From: Pseudoxanthomonas sp. YR558
GTDB taxonomy: Bacteria; Pseudomonadota; Gammaproteobacteria; Xanthomonadales; Xanthomonadaceae
NCBI RefSeq assembly: GCF_900116385.1
Contig: NZ_FPCI01000002.1
Location: 124,001-188,000 of the forward strand
Length of the DNA: 64,000 nt
Direction: 5' to 3'
The translations under genes and the position numbers were made by a program. Below the pieces are notes generated by a model that did no database searches, had not been told where the DNA came from, and worked only from the letters and a program-made list of their open reading frames with translations. Every line of letters begins with the position of its first letter. The stretch's first letter is position 1. This document shows positions 22,656 through 34,706 of the stretch, in pieces.

Positions 22656-24083
22656 ATGTCCGACATCAAGGAAGCCAAAGTCCCCGATATCGGTGACTAC
22701 GACGGCGTACCGGTGATCGAGATCCTGGTCGCCGTGGGCGACACGGTGAAGAAGGACCAGGGCCTGGTCACGCTGGAATCGGACAAGGCGACCATGGAAG
22801 TGCCGTCGCCGTTCGCCGGCGTCGTGAAGGAGATCAAGGTCAAGCTGGGCGACGAGATCGCCGAAGGCGCCGTCGTCGCAATCATCGAAACCAGCGAAGG
22901 CGCCGCCGAGGCCAAGCCGGCTGCGGCTCCGGCCGCGGTGCCCGCCGCCGAGACCGGTACCAAGGTCGAACCCGTCGCCGTTTCGCCGACGCCGGACAAG
23001 ATCGCCCAGCGCGAGATCGCGCAGGAACGCGCCGCACCCGCCGTGGCGCCCGCCGCCTCGCGCGTGCTGGACGACAAGCCGGGCATCGATCCGGAAGCCT
23101 CGCCGCCGCGTACGCCGCCGGTCGAGTTCAATGCCGACCGCGTGCTCCCCGAGAAGGTCGCCTACGCCAGCCCGGCCGTGCGCCTGTTCGCGCGCGAACT
23201 GGGCGTGGACCTCAACCAGGTCAGTGGCAGCGAGCGCGGTGGCCGCATCAGCAAGGAAGACGTGCAGAAGTACGTCAAGGGCGTGCTGGCCGGCGGCGTC
23301 TCGGCGCCTGCCGCAGCGGGCGCACCGGCCGCTGCGGGGGGTGGCCTGAACCTGCTGCCGTGGCCGAAGGTTGACTTCAGCAAGTTCGGCGAGACCGAGG
23401 TCGTCGCGCTGTCGCGCATCAAGAAGATTTCCGGCGCCAACCTGGCGCGCAACTGGGCGATGATTCCGCACGTCACCCAGCATGACCACGCCGACATCAC
23501 CGATCTGGAAGCGCTGCGGGTGGCGCTGAACAAGGAGAACGAGAAGGCCGGCATCAAGCTGACCATGCTCGCCTTCCTGATGAAGGCCAGCGTCTCGGCG
23601 CTGAAGAAGTTCCCCGACTTCAACGCGTCGCTCGATGCCAGCGGCGAGAACCTCACGCTGAAGAAGTATTTCCACGTCGGCTTCGCCGCCGACACGCCGA
23701 ACGGTCTGGTCGTGCCGGTGATCCGCGACGTCGACAAGAAGGGCGTCAACGAGATCGCGCAGGAAAGCGGCGAACTGGCGAAGAAGGCGCGCGACGGCAA
23801 GCTCGGCCCGGCTGAGATGTCCGGCGGGTGCTTCTCCATCTCCTCGCTGGGCGGCATTGGCGGCGTGGCCTTCACGCCGATCGTCAATGCGCCGGAAGTC
23901 GCCATCCTCGGCGTTTCCAAGTCGTCGATCCAGCCGGTGTGGGACGGCAAGCAGTTCCAGCCGCGCCTGATGCTGCCGCTGTCGCTGAGCTACGACCACC
24001 GCGTAATCGACGGCGCCGCCGCGGCGCGCTTCACCGCCTACCTCGCCCAGCTGCTCGGCGACATGCGCCGCGTGCTGCTGTAA
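22656..24083 (+). CDS. aceF: pyruvate dehydrogenase E2, dihydrolipoyllysine acetyltransferase
   Basis: The 475-residue E2 has one lipoyl domain (residues 1-80, lipoyl Lys44 in LESDKATME), an Ala/Pro linker, and a peripheral-subunit binding domain near residues 168-209 (ASPAVRLFARELGVDLNQV). The catalytic domain ends with SYDHRVIDGAAAARF (catalytic His448 and Asp452). It transfers acetyl groups from E1 to CoA in the pyruvate dehydrogenase complex. E. coli E2 has three lipoyl domains; here one is on E2 and two are on the E3 encoded next. The E1 gene aceE is not in the window. Confidence 0.93.
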   Translation: MSDIKEAKVPDIGDYDGVPVIEILVAVGDTVKKDQGLVTLESDKATMEVPSPFAGVVKEIKVKLGDEIAEGAVVAIIETSEGAAEAKPAAAPAAVPAAETGTKVEPVAVSPTPDKIAQREIAQERAAPAVAPAASRVLDDKPGIDPEASPPRTPPVEFNADRVLPEKVAYASPAVRLFARELGVDLNQVSGSERGGRISKEDVQKYVKGVLAGGVSAPAAAGAPAAAGGGLNLLPWPKVDFSKFGETEVVALSRIKKISGANLARNWAMIPHVTQHDHADITDLEALRVALNKENEKAGIKLTMLAFLMKASVSALKKFPDFNASLDASGENLTLKKYFHVGFAADTPNGLVVPVIRDVDKKGVNEIAQESGELAKKARDGKLGPAEMSGGCFSISSLGGIGGVAFTPIVNAPEVAILGVSKSSIQPVWDGKQFQPRLMLPLSLSYDHRVIDGAAAARFTAYLAQLLGDMRRVLL

Positions 24084-24096
24084 GGAGACCGAGACC

Positions 24097-26238
24097 ATGG
24101 CGAACACGATCGAAGTCAAAGTCCCCGACATCGGCGATTACAGCGATGTGCCGGTCATCGAAATCCTGGTTGCCGTCGGCGACACGGTGAAGAAGGACCA
24201 GGGCCTGGTCACGCTGGAATCGGACAAGGCCACGCTGGAAGTGCCCTCGTCGGCCGCCGGCGTCGTGAAGGAAATCAAGGTCAAGCTGGGCGACGCGCTG
24301 TCCGAAGGCAGCGTCGTGGCCGTGCTGGAAGCCGAAGGCACTGTTGCCTCCGCGCCGGCACCGGTCGCCCCGGCGGCCCCTGCAGCGCCGGCCCCGACGC
24401 CGGCTGTCGCGCCTGCGGCTGCGGCTGCTGTGCCGGCCGCCGCGCCGGCCGCGTCCGGTGGCGGTGGCCTGATCGAAGCCAAAGTGCCCGACATCGGCGA
24501 CTACGATGGCGTGCCGGTCATCGAAATCCTGGTCGCCGTCGGCGACACCGTGAAGAAGGACCAGGGCTTGGTCACGCTGGAGTCGGACAAGGCGACGATG
24601 GAAGTACCGTCGCCGGCCGCCGGCGTCATCAAGGAGATCAAGGTCAAGCTCGGCGACTCGCTCGCCGAAGGCAGCCTGGTCGCGATCCTGGAAGGCGAGG
24701 GCGCCGCGGCGCCTGCCAAGACCGCGCCGGTGGCTTCGTCCCCGGCAGCGCCCGCTGCCCCGGCGACCTCCGCGCCGAAGCCGGCGCTAGGCACCGGCAA
24801 GCCGGCCGACATCGAATGCCGCATCGTCGTGATCGGTTCGGGCCCGGGCGGCTACACGGCGGCGTTCCGCGCGGCCGACCTCGGCCTGGATACCGTGCTG
24901 ATCGAGCGCTACGAGACGCTCGGCGGCGTCTGCCTCAACGTGGGCTGCATCCCGTCGAAGGCGCTGCTACACGCGGCCGCGCTGATCGAAGAGGCCTCGC
25001 ATTCGGAGGACATCGGCATCAGCTTCGGCAAGCCGAAGATCGACCTCGACAAGCTGCGCGGCTTCAAGCAGGACAAGGTGGTCGGCCAGTTCACCAAGGG
25101 CCTGGCCGGCATGGCCAAGCAGCGCAAGGTGCGCACGGTGACCGGCGTGGCGAAGTTCGTCTCGCCGAACGAGCTCGAGATCGTCGGCAGCGACGGCAAG
25201 ACGCAACTGCTGCGCTTCGAGCAATGCATCATCGCCGCCGGTTCGCAGGCGGTGAAGTTGCCGAACTTCCCGTGGGACGATCCGCGCGTGATGGATTCCA
25301 CCGATGCGCTGCAGCTGGCCGACGTGCCGAAGAAGCTGCTCGTGGTCGGCGGCGGCATCATCGGCCTGGAAATGGCGACGGTGTACCGCGCGCTGGGCGC
25401 GGAGGTGACCGTGGTCGAGTTCATGGACCAGCTGATGCCGGGCGCCGACAAGGACCTGGTGAAGCCGCTGGCCGATCGCCTGAAGAAGCAGGGCGCGGTC
25501 GTGCACCTGAAGACCAAGGCCGCCAAGGTCGAGGCGTCGAAGAAGGGCATCACCGTGCACTTCGAGAGCGCCACCGAAGGCCAGAAGCCGGAACTGGAAA
25601 CGGGCACGTGGGACCGCGTGCTGGTCGCCGTCGGCCGTTCTCCCAATGGCGGCAAGCTGGACGCCGGCAAAGCCGGTGTGACGGTCACCGACCGCGGCTT
25701 CATTCCGGTCGATGCGCAGATGCGCACCAACGTGCCGCATATCTTCGCCATCGGCGACCTGGTCGGCCAGCCGATGCTGGCGCACAAGGCGACGCACGAG
25801 GGCAAGCTGGCGGCGGAAGTCGCGGCCGGCGAGAAGAAGGAGTGGGTGGCGCGGGTGATCCCGTCGGTGGCCTACACCGATCCGGAAATCGCTTGGGTCG
25901 GCGTGACCGAGACCGAAGCCAAGGCCAAGGGCCTGAAGATCGGCGTGGGCAAATTCCCGTGGGTGGCGTCGGCGCGCGCCGTCGGCATCGGTCGCGGCGA
26001 GGGCTCCACCAAGCTGATCTTCGACGAACACACCCATCGCATCATCGGTGCGGGCATCGTCGGCGTGCATGCAGGCGACCTGATCAGCGAACTGGCGCTG
26101 GCGATCGAGATGGGTGCGGAAGCCGGCGACATCGGCGCAACCATCCATCCACATCCGACGCTCAGCGAATCGGTGGCGATGGCCGCTGAAGTCTACGAAG
26201 GCACGATCACCGACCTGTACATCCCGAAGAAGAAGTAA
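24097..26238 (+). CDS. lpdA: dihydrolipoyl dehydrogenase (E3) with two N-terminal lipoyl domains
   Basis: The 713-residue E3 carries lipoyl domain 1 (residues 1-80, Lys44), an Ala/Pro linker, lipoyl domain 2 (about 124-205) and a second linker. The flavoprotein follows: FAD motif VIGSGPGGYTAAF, redox pair GGVCLNVGCIPSK, NAD motif VVGGGIIGLEMA, and the C-terminal interface with HPHPTLSES. Ordinary E3s are about 470 residues; Neisseria- and xanthomonad-type E3s carry one lipoyl domain, so two is unusual. The lipoyl domains of aceF and lpdA share almost identical DNA, suggesting duplication and gene conversion. It is 13 bases downstream of aceF. Confidence 0.93.
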   Translation: MANTIEVKVPDIGDYSDVPVIEILVAVGDTVKKDQGLVTLESDKATLEVPSSAAGVVKEIKVKLGDALSEGSVVAVLEAEGTVASAPAPVAPAAPAAPAPTPAVAPAAAAAVPAAAPAASGGGGLIEAKVPDIGDYDGVPVIEILVAVGDTVKKDQGLVTLESDKATMEVPSPAAGVIKEIKVKLGDSLAEGSLVAILEGEGAAAPAKTAPVASSPAAPAAPATSAPKPALGTGKPADIECRIVVIGSGPGGYTAAFRAADLGLDTVLIERYETLGGVCLNVGCIPSKALLHAAALIEEASHSEDIGISFGKPKIDLDKLRGFKQDKVVGQFTKGLAGMAKQRKVRTVTGVAKFVSPNELEIVGSDGKTQLLRFEQCIIAAGSQAVKLPNFPWDDPRVMDSTDALQLADVPKKLLVVGGGIIGLEMATVYRALGAEVTVVEFMDQLMPGADKDLVKPLADRLKKQGAVVHLKTKAAKVEASKKGITVHFESATEGQKPELETGTWDRVLVAVGRSPNGGKLDAGKAGVTVTDRGFIPVDAQMRTNVPHIFAIGDLVGQPMLAHKATHEGKLAAEVAAGEKKEWVARVIPSVAYTDPEIAWVGVTETEAKAKGLKIGVGKFPWVASARAVGIGRGEGSTKLIFDEHTHRIIGAGIVGVHAGDLISELALAIEMGAEAGDIGATIHPHPTLSESVAMAAEVYEGTITDLYIPKKK

Positions 26239-26265
26239 GCCGCTTCCGGGCGTCGAAGCAACGAG

Positions 26266-26298
26266 AAAGGCCGCGCAGGAGCGCGGCCTTTTTCTTTT
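26266..26298 (+). terminator. Rho-independent terminator after lpdA (works both ways)
   Basis: AAAGGCCGCGC pairs with GCGCGGCCTTT around a 4-base loop and is followed by TTCTTTT on the plus strand. The symmetrical A-run could also stop the facing DUF2061 gene. Confidence 0.9.
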
Positions 26299-26309
26299 CG
26301 GCGAATGCG

Positions 26310-26513
26310 TCAGGCGGGCAGGGGCATCGCCCTCGCTGCACGCCGTGCTTCGATCCTCTTCCACACCTTCTCGTGAAAGTGGAACACCACCGTATTGGTC
26401 GCCGGCTCGATCAGCGCCAGCATGCCACCCACCAGCAGACTGCCAGTGAACAGGTAGCCCAAGGTGAAGGCCACCGAGAAGTGCAGGATCGCGAAGCTCA
26501 GGGTCTTGTTCAT
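26310..26513 (-). CDS. DUF2061 small membrane protein
   Basis: The 67-residue protein has two membrane segments, HFSVAFTLGYLFTGSLLVGG and MLALIEPATNTVVFHF, and a basic tail HEKVWKRIEARRAAR, matching DUF2061. The family has no known function. Its upstream region carries a 19-bp Fur-box-like palindrome 21 bases before the ATG, and a tandem OxyR-like site further upstream, so expression may respond to iron and peroxide. It converges on lpdA across a shared terminator. Confidence 0.85.
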   Translation of the reverse strand: MNKTLSFAILHFSVAFTLGYLFTGSLLVGGMLALIEPATNTVVFHFHEKVWKRIEARRAARAMPLPA

Positions 26514-26533
26514 GGCCGCACCGGACGCTCAAA

Positions 26534-26552
26534 AATGAGAATGGATCTCATT
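26534..26552. promoter_or_regulatory. Fur-box-like 19-bp palindrome
   Basis: AATGAGA-ATGGA-TCTCATT has perfect 7-bp arms. Compared with the AATGAGAATNATTCTCATT form of the Fur box common in xanthomonads, two of the 18 defined positions differ. It lies 21-39 bases before the DUF2061 start, where Fur would block transcription. Naming is by pattern only. Confidence 0.5.
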
Positions 26553-26577
26553 GTGGGGCCGGCCATCGGCAAGTCCA

Positions 26578-26614
26578 ATGGATTGATCGTTTTTAATTGA
26601 TAGTGCCTGGCTAT
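26578..26614. promoter_or_regulatory. OxyR-like tandem binding site
   Basis: Read on the plus strand, four tetramers are spaced by exactly seven bases: ATGG-N7-GTTT-N7-ATAG-N7-CTAT. The last two match the OxyR consensus ATAG-N7-CTAT perfectly; the first matches three of four positions on the complementary reading and the second two of four. The spacing is that of a tetrameric OxyR site. It lies 65-100 bases upstream of the DUF2061 start. Confidence 0.5.
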
Positions 26615-26630
26615 CGATGCCGTTTTCCCG

Positions 26631-26663
26631 AAAAGGCGAAGCCCCGGGGGCAGCCGGGGCTTC
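26631..26663 (-). terminator. minus-strand hairpin terminator of an unassigned transcript
   Basis: GAAGCCCCGG and CCGGGGCTTC form a perfect 10-bp stem with a 6-base loop, followed on the minus strand by GCCTTTTC. No gene precedes it on that strand between 26664 and 26880. Either it ends a small RNA transcribed from the atp upstream region or it is a boundary hairpin. No protein frame of note is in 26664-26850. Confidence 0.5.
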
Positions 26664-26850
26664 GGGAGGCCTGCGACGGAGCATCGGACGAGGAAGTTGA
26701 GCAGCAGGCCTTGCAAGGACTGACACACCGTTTTCGCCAAAGTTCCGGAGAATCCACAGGAAAATTCTGAATAGGGGAAACGGTTACATGCAGGCAGGCC
26801 AAGGGCTGGCGGCCAAATGGGCTTCCACCAGCGTTTTCGACCTTTGGCGG

Positions 26851-26880
26851 TTGTCCCGGAAATTGTCCCGCTGCTATACT
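26851..26880 (+). promoter_or_regulatory. sigma-70 promoter of the atp operon
   Basis: TTGTCC (26851-26856), 18 bases, then TATACT (26875-26880). It lies about 60 bases upstream of the GTG start of atpI. The motif TTGTCCCG occurs twice here, at 26851 and 26864, the second within the spacer. Confidence 0.65.
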
Positions 26881-26940
26881 TTTGCGGCTCGGCGAGGCGC
26901 TTTACCGCCTTGTACCCCGCCAATTCCGTAGGGCTTTCGT

Positions 26941-27312
26941 GTGCTGAATTCCGTCGCTGCGGGCCGGCGGCTAGTGTTGCGCGCCGCCGTCTGGCAGACG
27001 GTCGCGGTATTGCTGGTCGCGCTGCTGTTCCTGCTCTGGGGCGTGCCCCACGCAGTCTCGGCGGCCGTCGGAGGGTTGGCGATCGTGGCTGGCGCGCTGC
27101 TGGCGGCCTGGATGGCCTTCGGCGGTGGCGTACTCGGGGCCGTTTCGGCGGTGCTGAGGCTGGTCGCGGGGATGGTGGTGAAGTGGGTCGTGGTGATCGG
27201 CGTGCTGGTGATGGGCGCGGGGCTGTACAAGCTGCCCCCGCTGCCCCTGATGGCAGGCGTGGTCGCCGGACTGGTGGCACAGATGCTGGCTGCGGTTGGT
27301 AAGCAGCGATAA
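26941..27312 (+). CDS. atpI: F0F1 ATP synthase assembly protein, subunit I
   Basis: The 123-residue, four-helix membrane protein starts at GTG 26941 (MLNSVAAGRRLVLRAAVWQT) and heads the atp cluster. Segments VAVLLVALLFLLWGV, AVSAAVGGLAIVAGALLAAWM, VLRLVAGMVVKWVVVIGVLVMG and LPLMAGVVAGLVAQMLAA match the AtpI layout. AtpI helps assemble the c-ring. It is 29 bases before atpB. Confidence 0.88.
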   Translation: MLNSVAAGRRLVLRAAVWQTVAVLLVALLFLLWGVPHAVSAAVGGLAIVAGALLAAWMAFGGGVLGAVSAVLRLVAGMVVKWVVVIGVLVMGAGLYKLPPLPLMAGVVAGLVAQMLAAVGKQR

Positions 27313-27341
27313 ACCCAATCTAGACGAAAGGTTTCCGACAC

Positions 27342-28139
27342 ATGGCGGGCGAGGCTCTAACTCCCACCACCTACATCCAGCACCACCTGAAGAACCTCAC
27401 GGCCCAGGTGGGCGGTGATGGTCCCTTCTGGACGATCAACGTCGACACCTTCGTGACGGCCGTGCTGATGGGGCTGCTGATCGTGTTCGCGTTCTGGCTG
27501 GCGACCCGCAAGGCGACCGCCGGCGTGCCGGGCAAGTGGCAGGCCTTCGTCGAGATCATGCTCGAGTTCGTCGACAAGCAGGCCCGCGACACCTACCACG
27601 GGACCAGCAAGCTGGTGACGCCCATCGCGATCACCATCTTCTTCTGGATCCTGATGATGAACCTGCTGAAGATGATCCCGGCAGACTTCATCGCCAAGCC
27701 GCTCGAACTGCTGGGCGTGCACTACTGGAAGCCGGTCCCCACCGCCGACGTCAATGCCACCCTGGGCATGTCGATCAGCGTGTTCTTCCTGATGATCGTC
27801 TTCGCATTCCGCTCGAAGGGCTTCGGCGGCTTCGCCAAGGAGTTCCTGACGGCACCGTTCGGCAAGTGGATGATGCCGTTCAACCTGATCCTCAACATCG
27901 TCGAATGGGTCAGCAAGCCCATCTCCCTGGCGATGCGACTGTTCGGCAACATGTTCGGCGGCGAGATCGTGTTCCTGCTGATCTGGGTGCTGGGCGGCGC
28001 GGGCATTGTCGGCATGTTCGGCGGCGCGGTATTCGGCCTGGGCTGGATGCTGTTCCACCTGCTCGTCATCCCGCTGCAGGCGTTCATCTTCATGATGCTG
28101 TCGATCGTCTACCTCAGCTTGTCGGAAGACAGCCACTAA
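27342..28139 (+). CDS. atpB: ATP synthase F0 subunit a
   Basis: The 265-residue membrane protein has the proton half-channel helices, including the essential arginine in SKPISLAMRLFGNMFGGEIVF (E. coli Arg210 equivalent), and the final LVIPLQAFIFMMLSIVYLSLS helix. Subunit a works with the c-ring in proton translocation. It follows atpI in the order I-B-E-F-H-A-G-D-C, the classical proteobacterial operon. Confidence 0.96.
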   Translation: MAGEALTPTTYIQHHLKNLTAQVGGDGPFWTINVDTFVTAVLMGLLIVFAFWLATRKATAGVPGKWQAFVEIMLEFVDKQARDTYHGTSKLVTPIAITIFFWILMMNLLKMIPADFIAKPLELLGVHYWKPVPTADVNATLGMSISVFFLMIVFAFRSKGFGGFAKEFLTAPFGKWMMPFNLILNIVEWVSKPISLAMRLFGNMFGGEIVFLLIWVLGGAGIVGMFGGAVFGLGWMLFHLLVIPLQAFIFMMLSIVYLSLSEDSH

Positions 28140-28190
28140 CGTTTCCGCTTCACCGTTTCGCCTTTTACCATCCACCTTTCAAGCACTTAA

Positions 28191-28508
<318 letters not shown>

Positions 28509-28614
28509 GAAGCCGCGTGAAGCCTGACCGCGGCGGTTCGCCTCCGCGGTCGGCCATCAGGCGTCGCTGGGCGCGCGCGTCGTGCGCGGGCCCTTCCTCA
28601 CCGGCAGGTTTACG

Positions 28615-29085
28615 ATGAATATCAATCTCACTCTGTTCGCCCAGGCGCTGGCCTTCGCTGGCCTGATCTGGATCATTGCGACCAAAATCTGGCCGCCGCT
28701 GCTGGCTGCCATCGAAGAGCGCCAGCAGAAGATCGCTGACGGCCTCGCCGCTGCAGACCGCGCCAAGCGCGACCTGGAGCAGGCTGGGGACCAAGTCAAC
28801 GAGGCGTTGAAGGAAGCCCGCGTCAAGGCCAACGAGATCATCGATCAGGCCCATGCGCGTGCGAACCAGATCGTCGATGCGGCCAAGAACGAAGCGATCG
28901 CCGAAGCCAACCGCCAGAAAGAACTGGCGCAGGCCGAAATCGACGCCGCCGCCACGCGTGCCCGCGAGGACCTGCGCAAGCAGGTGTCCGCGCTGGCCGT
29001 CAGCGGTGCCGAGAAGCTGTTGAAGCGCGAGATCGACGCCAACGCCCACAAGGCGCTGCTCGACGAACTCGCCGCCGAAATCTGA
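28615..29085 (+). CDS. atpF: ATP synthase F0 subunit b
   Basis: This 156-residue protein has one N-terminal membrane helix ([25 protein letters not shown]) followed by a long charged coiled coil ([24 protein letters not shown]...), the peripheral stalk. The length equals E. coli b. I chose ATG 28615 ([10 protein letters not shown]); the open frame runs 11 codons further upstream into the spacer. Confidence 0.95.
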   Translation: MNINLTLFAQALAFAGLIWIIATKIWPPLLAAIEERQQKIADGLAAADRAKRDLEQAGDQVNEALKEARVKANEIIDQAHARANQIVDAAKNEAIAEANRQKELAQAEIDAAATRAREDLRKQVSALAVSGAEKLLKREIDANAHKALLDELAAEI

Positions 29086-29102
29086 TCCGGACGATCTGAT
29101 CG

Positions 29103-29630
29103 ATGAGCCAGGCCCTGACTGTCGCCCGCCCCTACGCCCGCGCCGCCTTCGCGACGGCGCGCGACGAAGGCAACTTCGCCGCCTGGTCGCAGGCGCTGGG
29201 TTTCGCCGCGCATGCCGCGGCGGACCCGCGCGTCGCCGCGCTGCTGCCGAATCCGCAGCTGCTGCCCGCGGTGGCGGTGTCGCTGCTGGCGCCCGATGGT
29301 GCCAGCGAAGCGTTCACCCGCTTCCTGAGCGTCCTCGCGGATGCCCGCCGCCTGCCGCAGCTGCCGGAAATCGCCGGCCTGTTCGAAGAGCTGCGCGCCG
29401 AGGCCGAGCATGTCGTGAAGGCGAAGGTCACCTCCGCCACGACGCTGCCCGCCGGCGAACTCGACGTGATCAAGGTCGCGCTGAAGAAGCGCTTCGGCCG
29501 CGAGGTCGAGGTGGAGACGGCGGTCGACGCGTCGCTGATCGGCGGCGCCGTGATCGATGCCGGCAGCGTGGTGATCGACGGCTCGCTGAAAGGCAAGCTG
29601 GCGCGCCTGCAGTCGGCGCTGACGCACTGA
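29103..29630 (+). CDS. atpH: ATP synthase F1 subunit delta
   Basis: The 175-residue delta subunit begins with [18 protein letters not shown], the conserved N-terminal helix that binds alpha subunits. It ends with [29 protein letters not shown], the standard C-terminal signature. It links the b stalk to the top of F1. It lies 17 bases after atpF. Confidence 0.95.
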   Translation: MSQALTVARPYARAAFATARDEGNFAAWSQALGFAAHAAADPRVAALLPNPQLLPAVAVSLLAPDGASEAFTRFLSVLADARRLPQLPEIAGLFEELRAEAEHVVKAKVTSATTLPAGELDVIKVALKKRFGREVEVETAVDASLIGGAVIDAGSVVIDGSLKGKLARLQSALTH

Positions 29631-29676
29631 ATTCCCATTGAACCGCCGCGCGCAAGCCGGCACACAGGACTTACCC

Positions 29677-31224
<1,548 letters not shown>

Positions 31225-31232
31225 TTGCGTAG

Positions 31233-31280
31233 GGTGGGCCCCGGCCCACCGTTCGTAGGCAGGCGGATCGCAGGTCCGCC
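31233..31280. repeat. two intercistronic palindromes, atpA-atpG
   Basis: GGTGGGCC-CC-GGCCCACC (31233-31250) and GGCGGA-N7-TCCGCC (31262-31280) fill most of the 84-base gap. The first follows GTAG, like the REP-type GTAGG start. Similar palindromes lie between atpD and atpC. They may set mRNA stability between genes. Confidence 0.55.
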
Positions 31281-31308
31281 CGACGAAGACGAAACAAGCG
31301 AGCGAGAC

Positions 31309-32172
31309 ATGGCAGGCGGACGCGAAATCAAAACCAAGATCAAGAGCGTGCAGAACACCCGCAAGGTGACGCGCGCGCTCGAGATGGTCTCGGCCTCCAA
31401 GATCCGCAAGGCGCAGGACCGCATGAAGACCTCGCGCCCGTACGCGCGTGCGATGAAGCAGGTGATCGGCCACCTGGCCCAGGCCAACACCGACTACCAG
31501 CACCCCTTCATGGTGGAGCGCAAGGACGTCAAGCGCGTCGGCTTCATCATCGTGTCGTCCGACCGCGGCCTGGCCGGCGGTCTGAACAACAACCTGTTCC
31601 GCAAGATGCTCGGCGAGATCCGCCAGTGGAACGAGAAGGGTGTCGAGGTCGACGTGGTCACCATCGGCCAGAAGGCCTCGGTGTACTTCCGCCGGGTCAA
31701 GGTCAACATGCTGGCCAGCGTGTCCCACCTGGGCGATGCGCCCAAGCTGGACCAGCTGATCGGCGTGATCAAGGTGATGCTGGACGCCTACACCGAAGGC
31801 TCGCTGGACCGCGTGTTCGTCGTCTACAACGACTTCGTCAACACGATGACCCAGCGCGCGGCGTTCGACCAGCTGCTGCCGCTGCCCGCCGCGGAAACGC
31901 AGGTCGCGCACCACGACTGGGACTACATCTACGAACCCGATGCCGAGACCGTGCTCGACCACGTGATCACGCGCTACATCGAGTCGCTGGTGTACCAGGC
32001 CGTGCTGGAGAACATCGCGTCCGAGCATGCGGCGCGCATGGTGGCCATGAAGGCCGCCAGCGACAACGCCAACAAGCTCATCGGCACCCTGCAGCTGGTC
32101 TACAACAAGGCTCGCCAGGCGGCGATCACCCAGGAAATCTCCGAAATCGTCGGCGGCGCGGCGGCAGTCTGA
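31309..32172 (+). CDS. atpG: ATP synthase F1 subunit gamma
   Basis: The 287-residue gamma subunit has the two rotor coiled-coil helices: N-terminal [29 protein letters not shown] and C-terminal [39 protein letters not shown]. The conserved [10 protein letters not shown] loop is in between. E. coli gamma has 287 residues too. The start at ATG 31309 follows the palindromic spacer. Confidence 0.96.
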   Translation: MAGGREIKTKIKSVQNTRKVTRALEMVSASKIRKAQDRMKTSRPYARAMKQVIGHLAQANTDYQHPFMVERKDVKRVGFIIVSSDRGLAGGLNNNLFRKMLGEIRQWNEKGVEVDVVTIGQKASVYFRRVKVNMLASVSHLGDAPKLDQLIGVIKVMLDAYTEGSLDRVFVVYNDFVNTMTQRAAFDQLLPLPAAETQVAHHDWDYIYEPDAETVLDHVITRYIESLVYQAVLENIASEHAARMVAMKAASDNANKLIGTLQLVYNKARQAAITQEISEIVGGAAAV

Positions 32173-32199
32173 CGCGCGTAGTCACAAGAATTCATCTAG

Positions 32200-33618
<1,419 letters not shown>

Positions 33619-33626
33619 GCACCTGA

Positions 33627-33677
33627 GGCGGGCTTCGGCCCGCCTTCGCGGCAATCCGTGGCGGACCCAGGTCCGCC
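33627..33677. repeat. two intercistronic palindromes, atpD-atpC
   Basis: GGCGGGC-TTCG-GCCCGCC (33627-33644) is a UUCG tetraloop hairpin. GGCGGAC-CCAG-GTCCGCC (33660-33677) follows, ending in the complement of GTAGGGCGG. The second resembles the spacer repeat between atpA and atpG. Confidence 0.6.
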
Positions 33678-33698
33678 CTACACGGCAAAGAGAGTTCC

Positions 33699-34121
33699 AT
33701 GAGCACCATCCGTTGCGACATCGTCAGTGCCGAGCAGGAAATCTTCCACGGTGAAGCCACCCTGGTCGTCGCCACCGGCGAACTGGGCGAGCTGGGCATC
33801 GCGCCGAAGCATGCGCCGCTGATCACCCGCCTGAAGCCGGGCAAGGTCGTGGTGACGCTGGCCAGTGGCGAGCAGCTGGACTTCGCCATCTCCGGCGGCA
33901 TCCTCGAGGTGCAGCCGCAGGTCGTCACCGTGTTGGCGGACACCGCCGTGCGTGCGACCGACATCGATGAAGCGCAGGTCCGCAAAGCCAAGGAAGAAGC
34001 CGAGCGCGTGCTGTCCCACAAGGACCCGAAGATGAGCGTGGAAGAAGCCCAGGCCCAGTTGGCCATGAGCATCGCCCAGCTCAGCGCGCTGGAGCGCCTG
34101 CGCAAGAACCTCAAGCACTGA
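33699..34121 (+). CDS. atpC: ATP synthase F1 subunit epsilon
   Basis: The 140-residue epsilon subunit has the beta-sandwich start [40 protein letters not shown] and the two-helix C-terminus ([17 protein letters not shown].. [20 protein letters not shown]) that can brake ATP hydrolysis. It is the last gene of the operon, followed by a terminator. Confidence 0.95.
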   Translation: MSTIRCDIVSAEQEIFHGEATLVVATGELGELGIAPKHAPLITRLKPGKVVVTLASGEQLDFAISGGILEVQPQVVTVLADTAVRATDIDEAQVRKAKEEAERVLSHKDPKMSVEEAQAQLAMSIAQLSALERLRKNLKH

Positions 34122-34146
34122 GGTCCAGGCCCGAACGCTGTATTGG

Positions 34147-34172
34147 AAACGCCGGCCTCGTGCCGGCGTTTT
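34147..34172 (+). terminator. Rho-independent terminator of the atp operon
   Basis: AACGCCGGC pairs with GCCGGCGTT across CTCGT and is followed by a short TTTTCG tail, 26 bases after the atpC stop. The symmetrical flank AAAC could also serve the converging minus-strand gene. Confidence 0.75.
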
Positions 34173-34180
34173 CGTAGGCG

Positions 34181-34585
34181 TCAGCGGTAGACCACGTGCC
34201 GCCAGAGGAAGAAGGCCATGAGGGCCAGCACGCCTTCCACCAGCGGTTTGGCCAGCCAGGCGTGCGCCAGGCCCAGTGACGTGGCCACCCAGGTCACTGC
34301 CAGCGTGCTCACCACCGTCAGCGGCACCCACACCAGCAGAAACTTGGCGAACCGCCACCAGCCCAGGCGTGCGGCGCCCTCGCGCGCGAAGGTCACGCGT
34401 CCGTTCAACCAGAAACCGAGCAGCGCGCCACTGATGCGCCCGGCCAGGTTGCCCGGCGCTGCCGGCACACCGAGTGCAGTCAGTCCAACAAAGACCAGCC
34501 AGTCCAGCAACAACTGCGCGAGGCCGACGGCGATGTAGCTGCCGCCTTGGCGGAACAGTAGATGGCGCGGAGAGGGTGGGGGCAT
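34181..34585 (-). CDS. GtrA family membrane protein
   Basis: The ATG at 34585 gives 134 residues with four membrane helices. The start HLLFRQGGSYIAVGLAQLLLDWLVF, then GNLAGRISGALLGFWLNGRVTF and KPLVEGVLALMAFFLWRHVVYR, matches GtrA. GtrA proteins help flip undecaprenyl-linked sugars for glycosylation of surface polymers. No glycosyltransferase is adjacent, so the substrate is unknown. It faces the atp operon and is divergent from glmU. Confidence 0.85.
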   Translation of the reverse strand: MPPPSPRHLLFRQGGSYIAVGLAQLLLDWLVFVGLTALGVPAAPGNLAGRISGALLGFWLNGRVTFAREGAARLGWWRFAKFLLVWVPLTVVSTLAVTWVATSLGLAHAWLAKPLVEGVLALMAFFLWRHVVYR

Positions 34586-34706
34586 GCGCGCATGGTAACT
34601 GCGGGATACGCAGCGATGGCACCGGGAGGGCGTGATTTGCGTTGGAGGGGGAATTGCTACCATGCGACGACATCGCGACGCCGCACAGCCACAGGGACAT
34701 GCGCAC

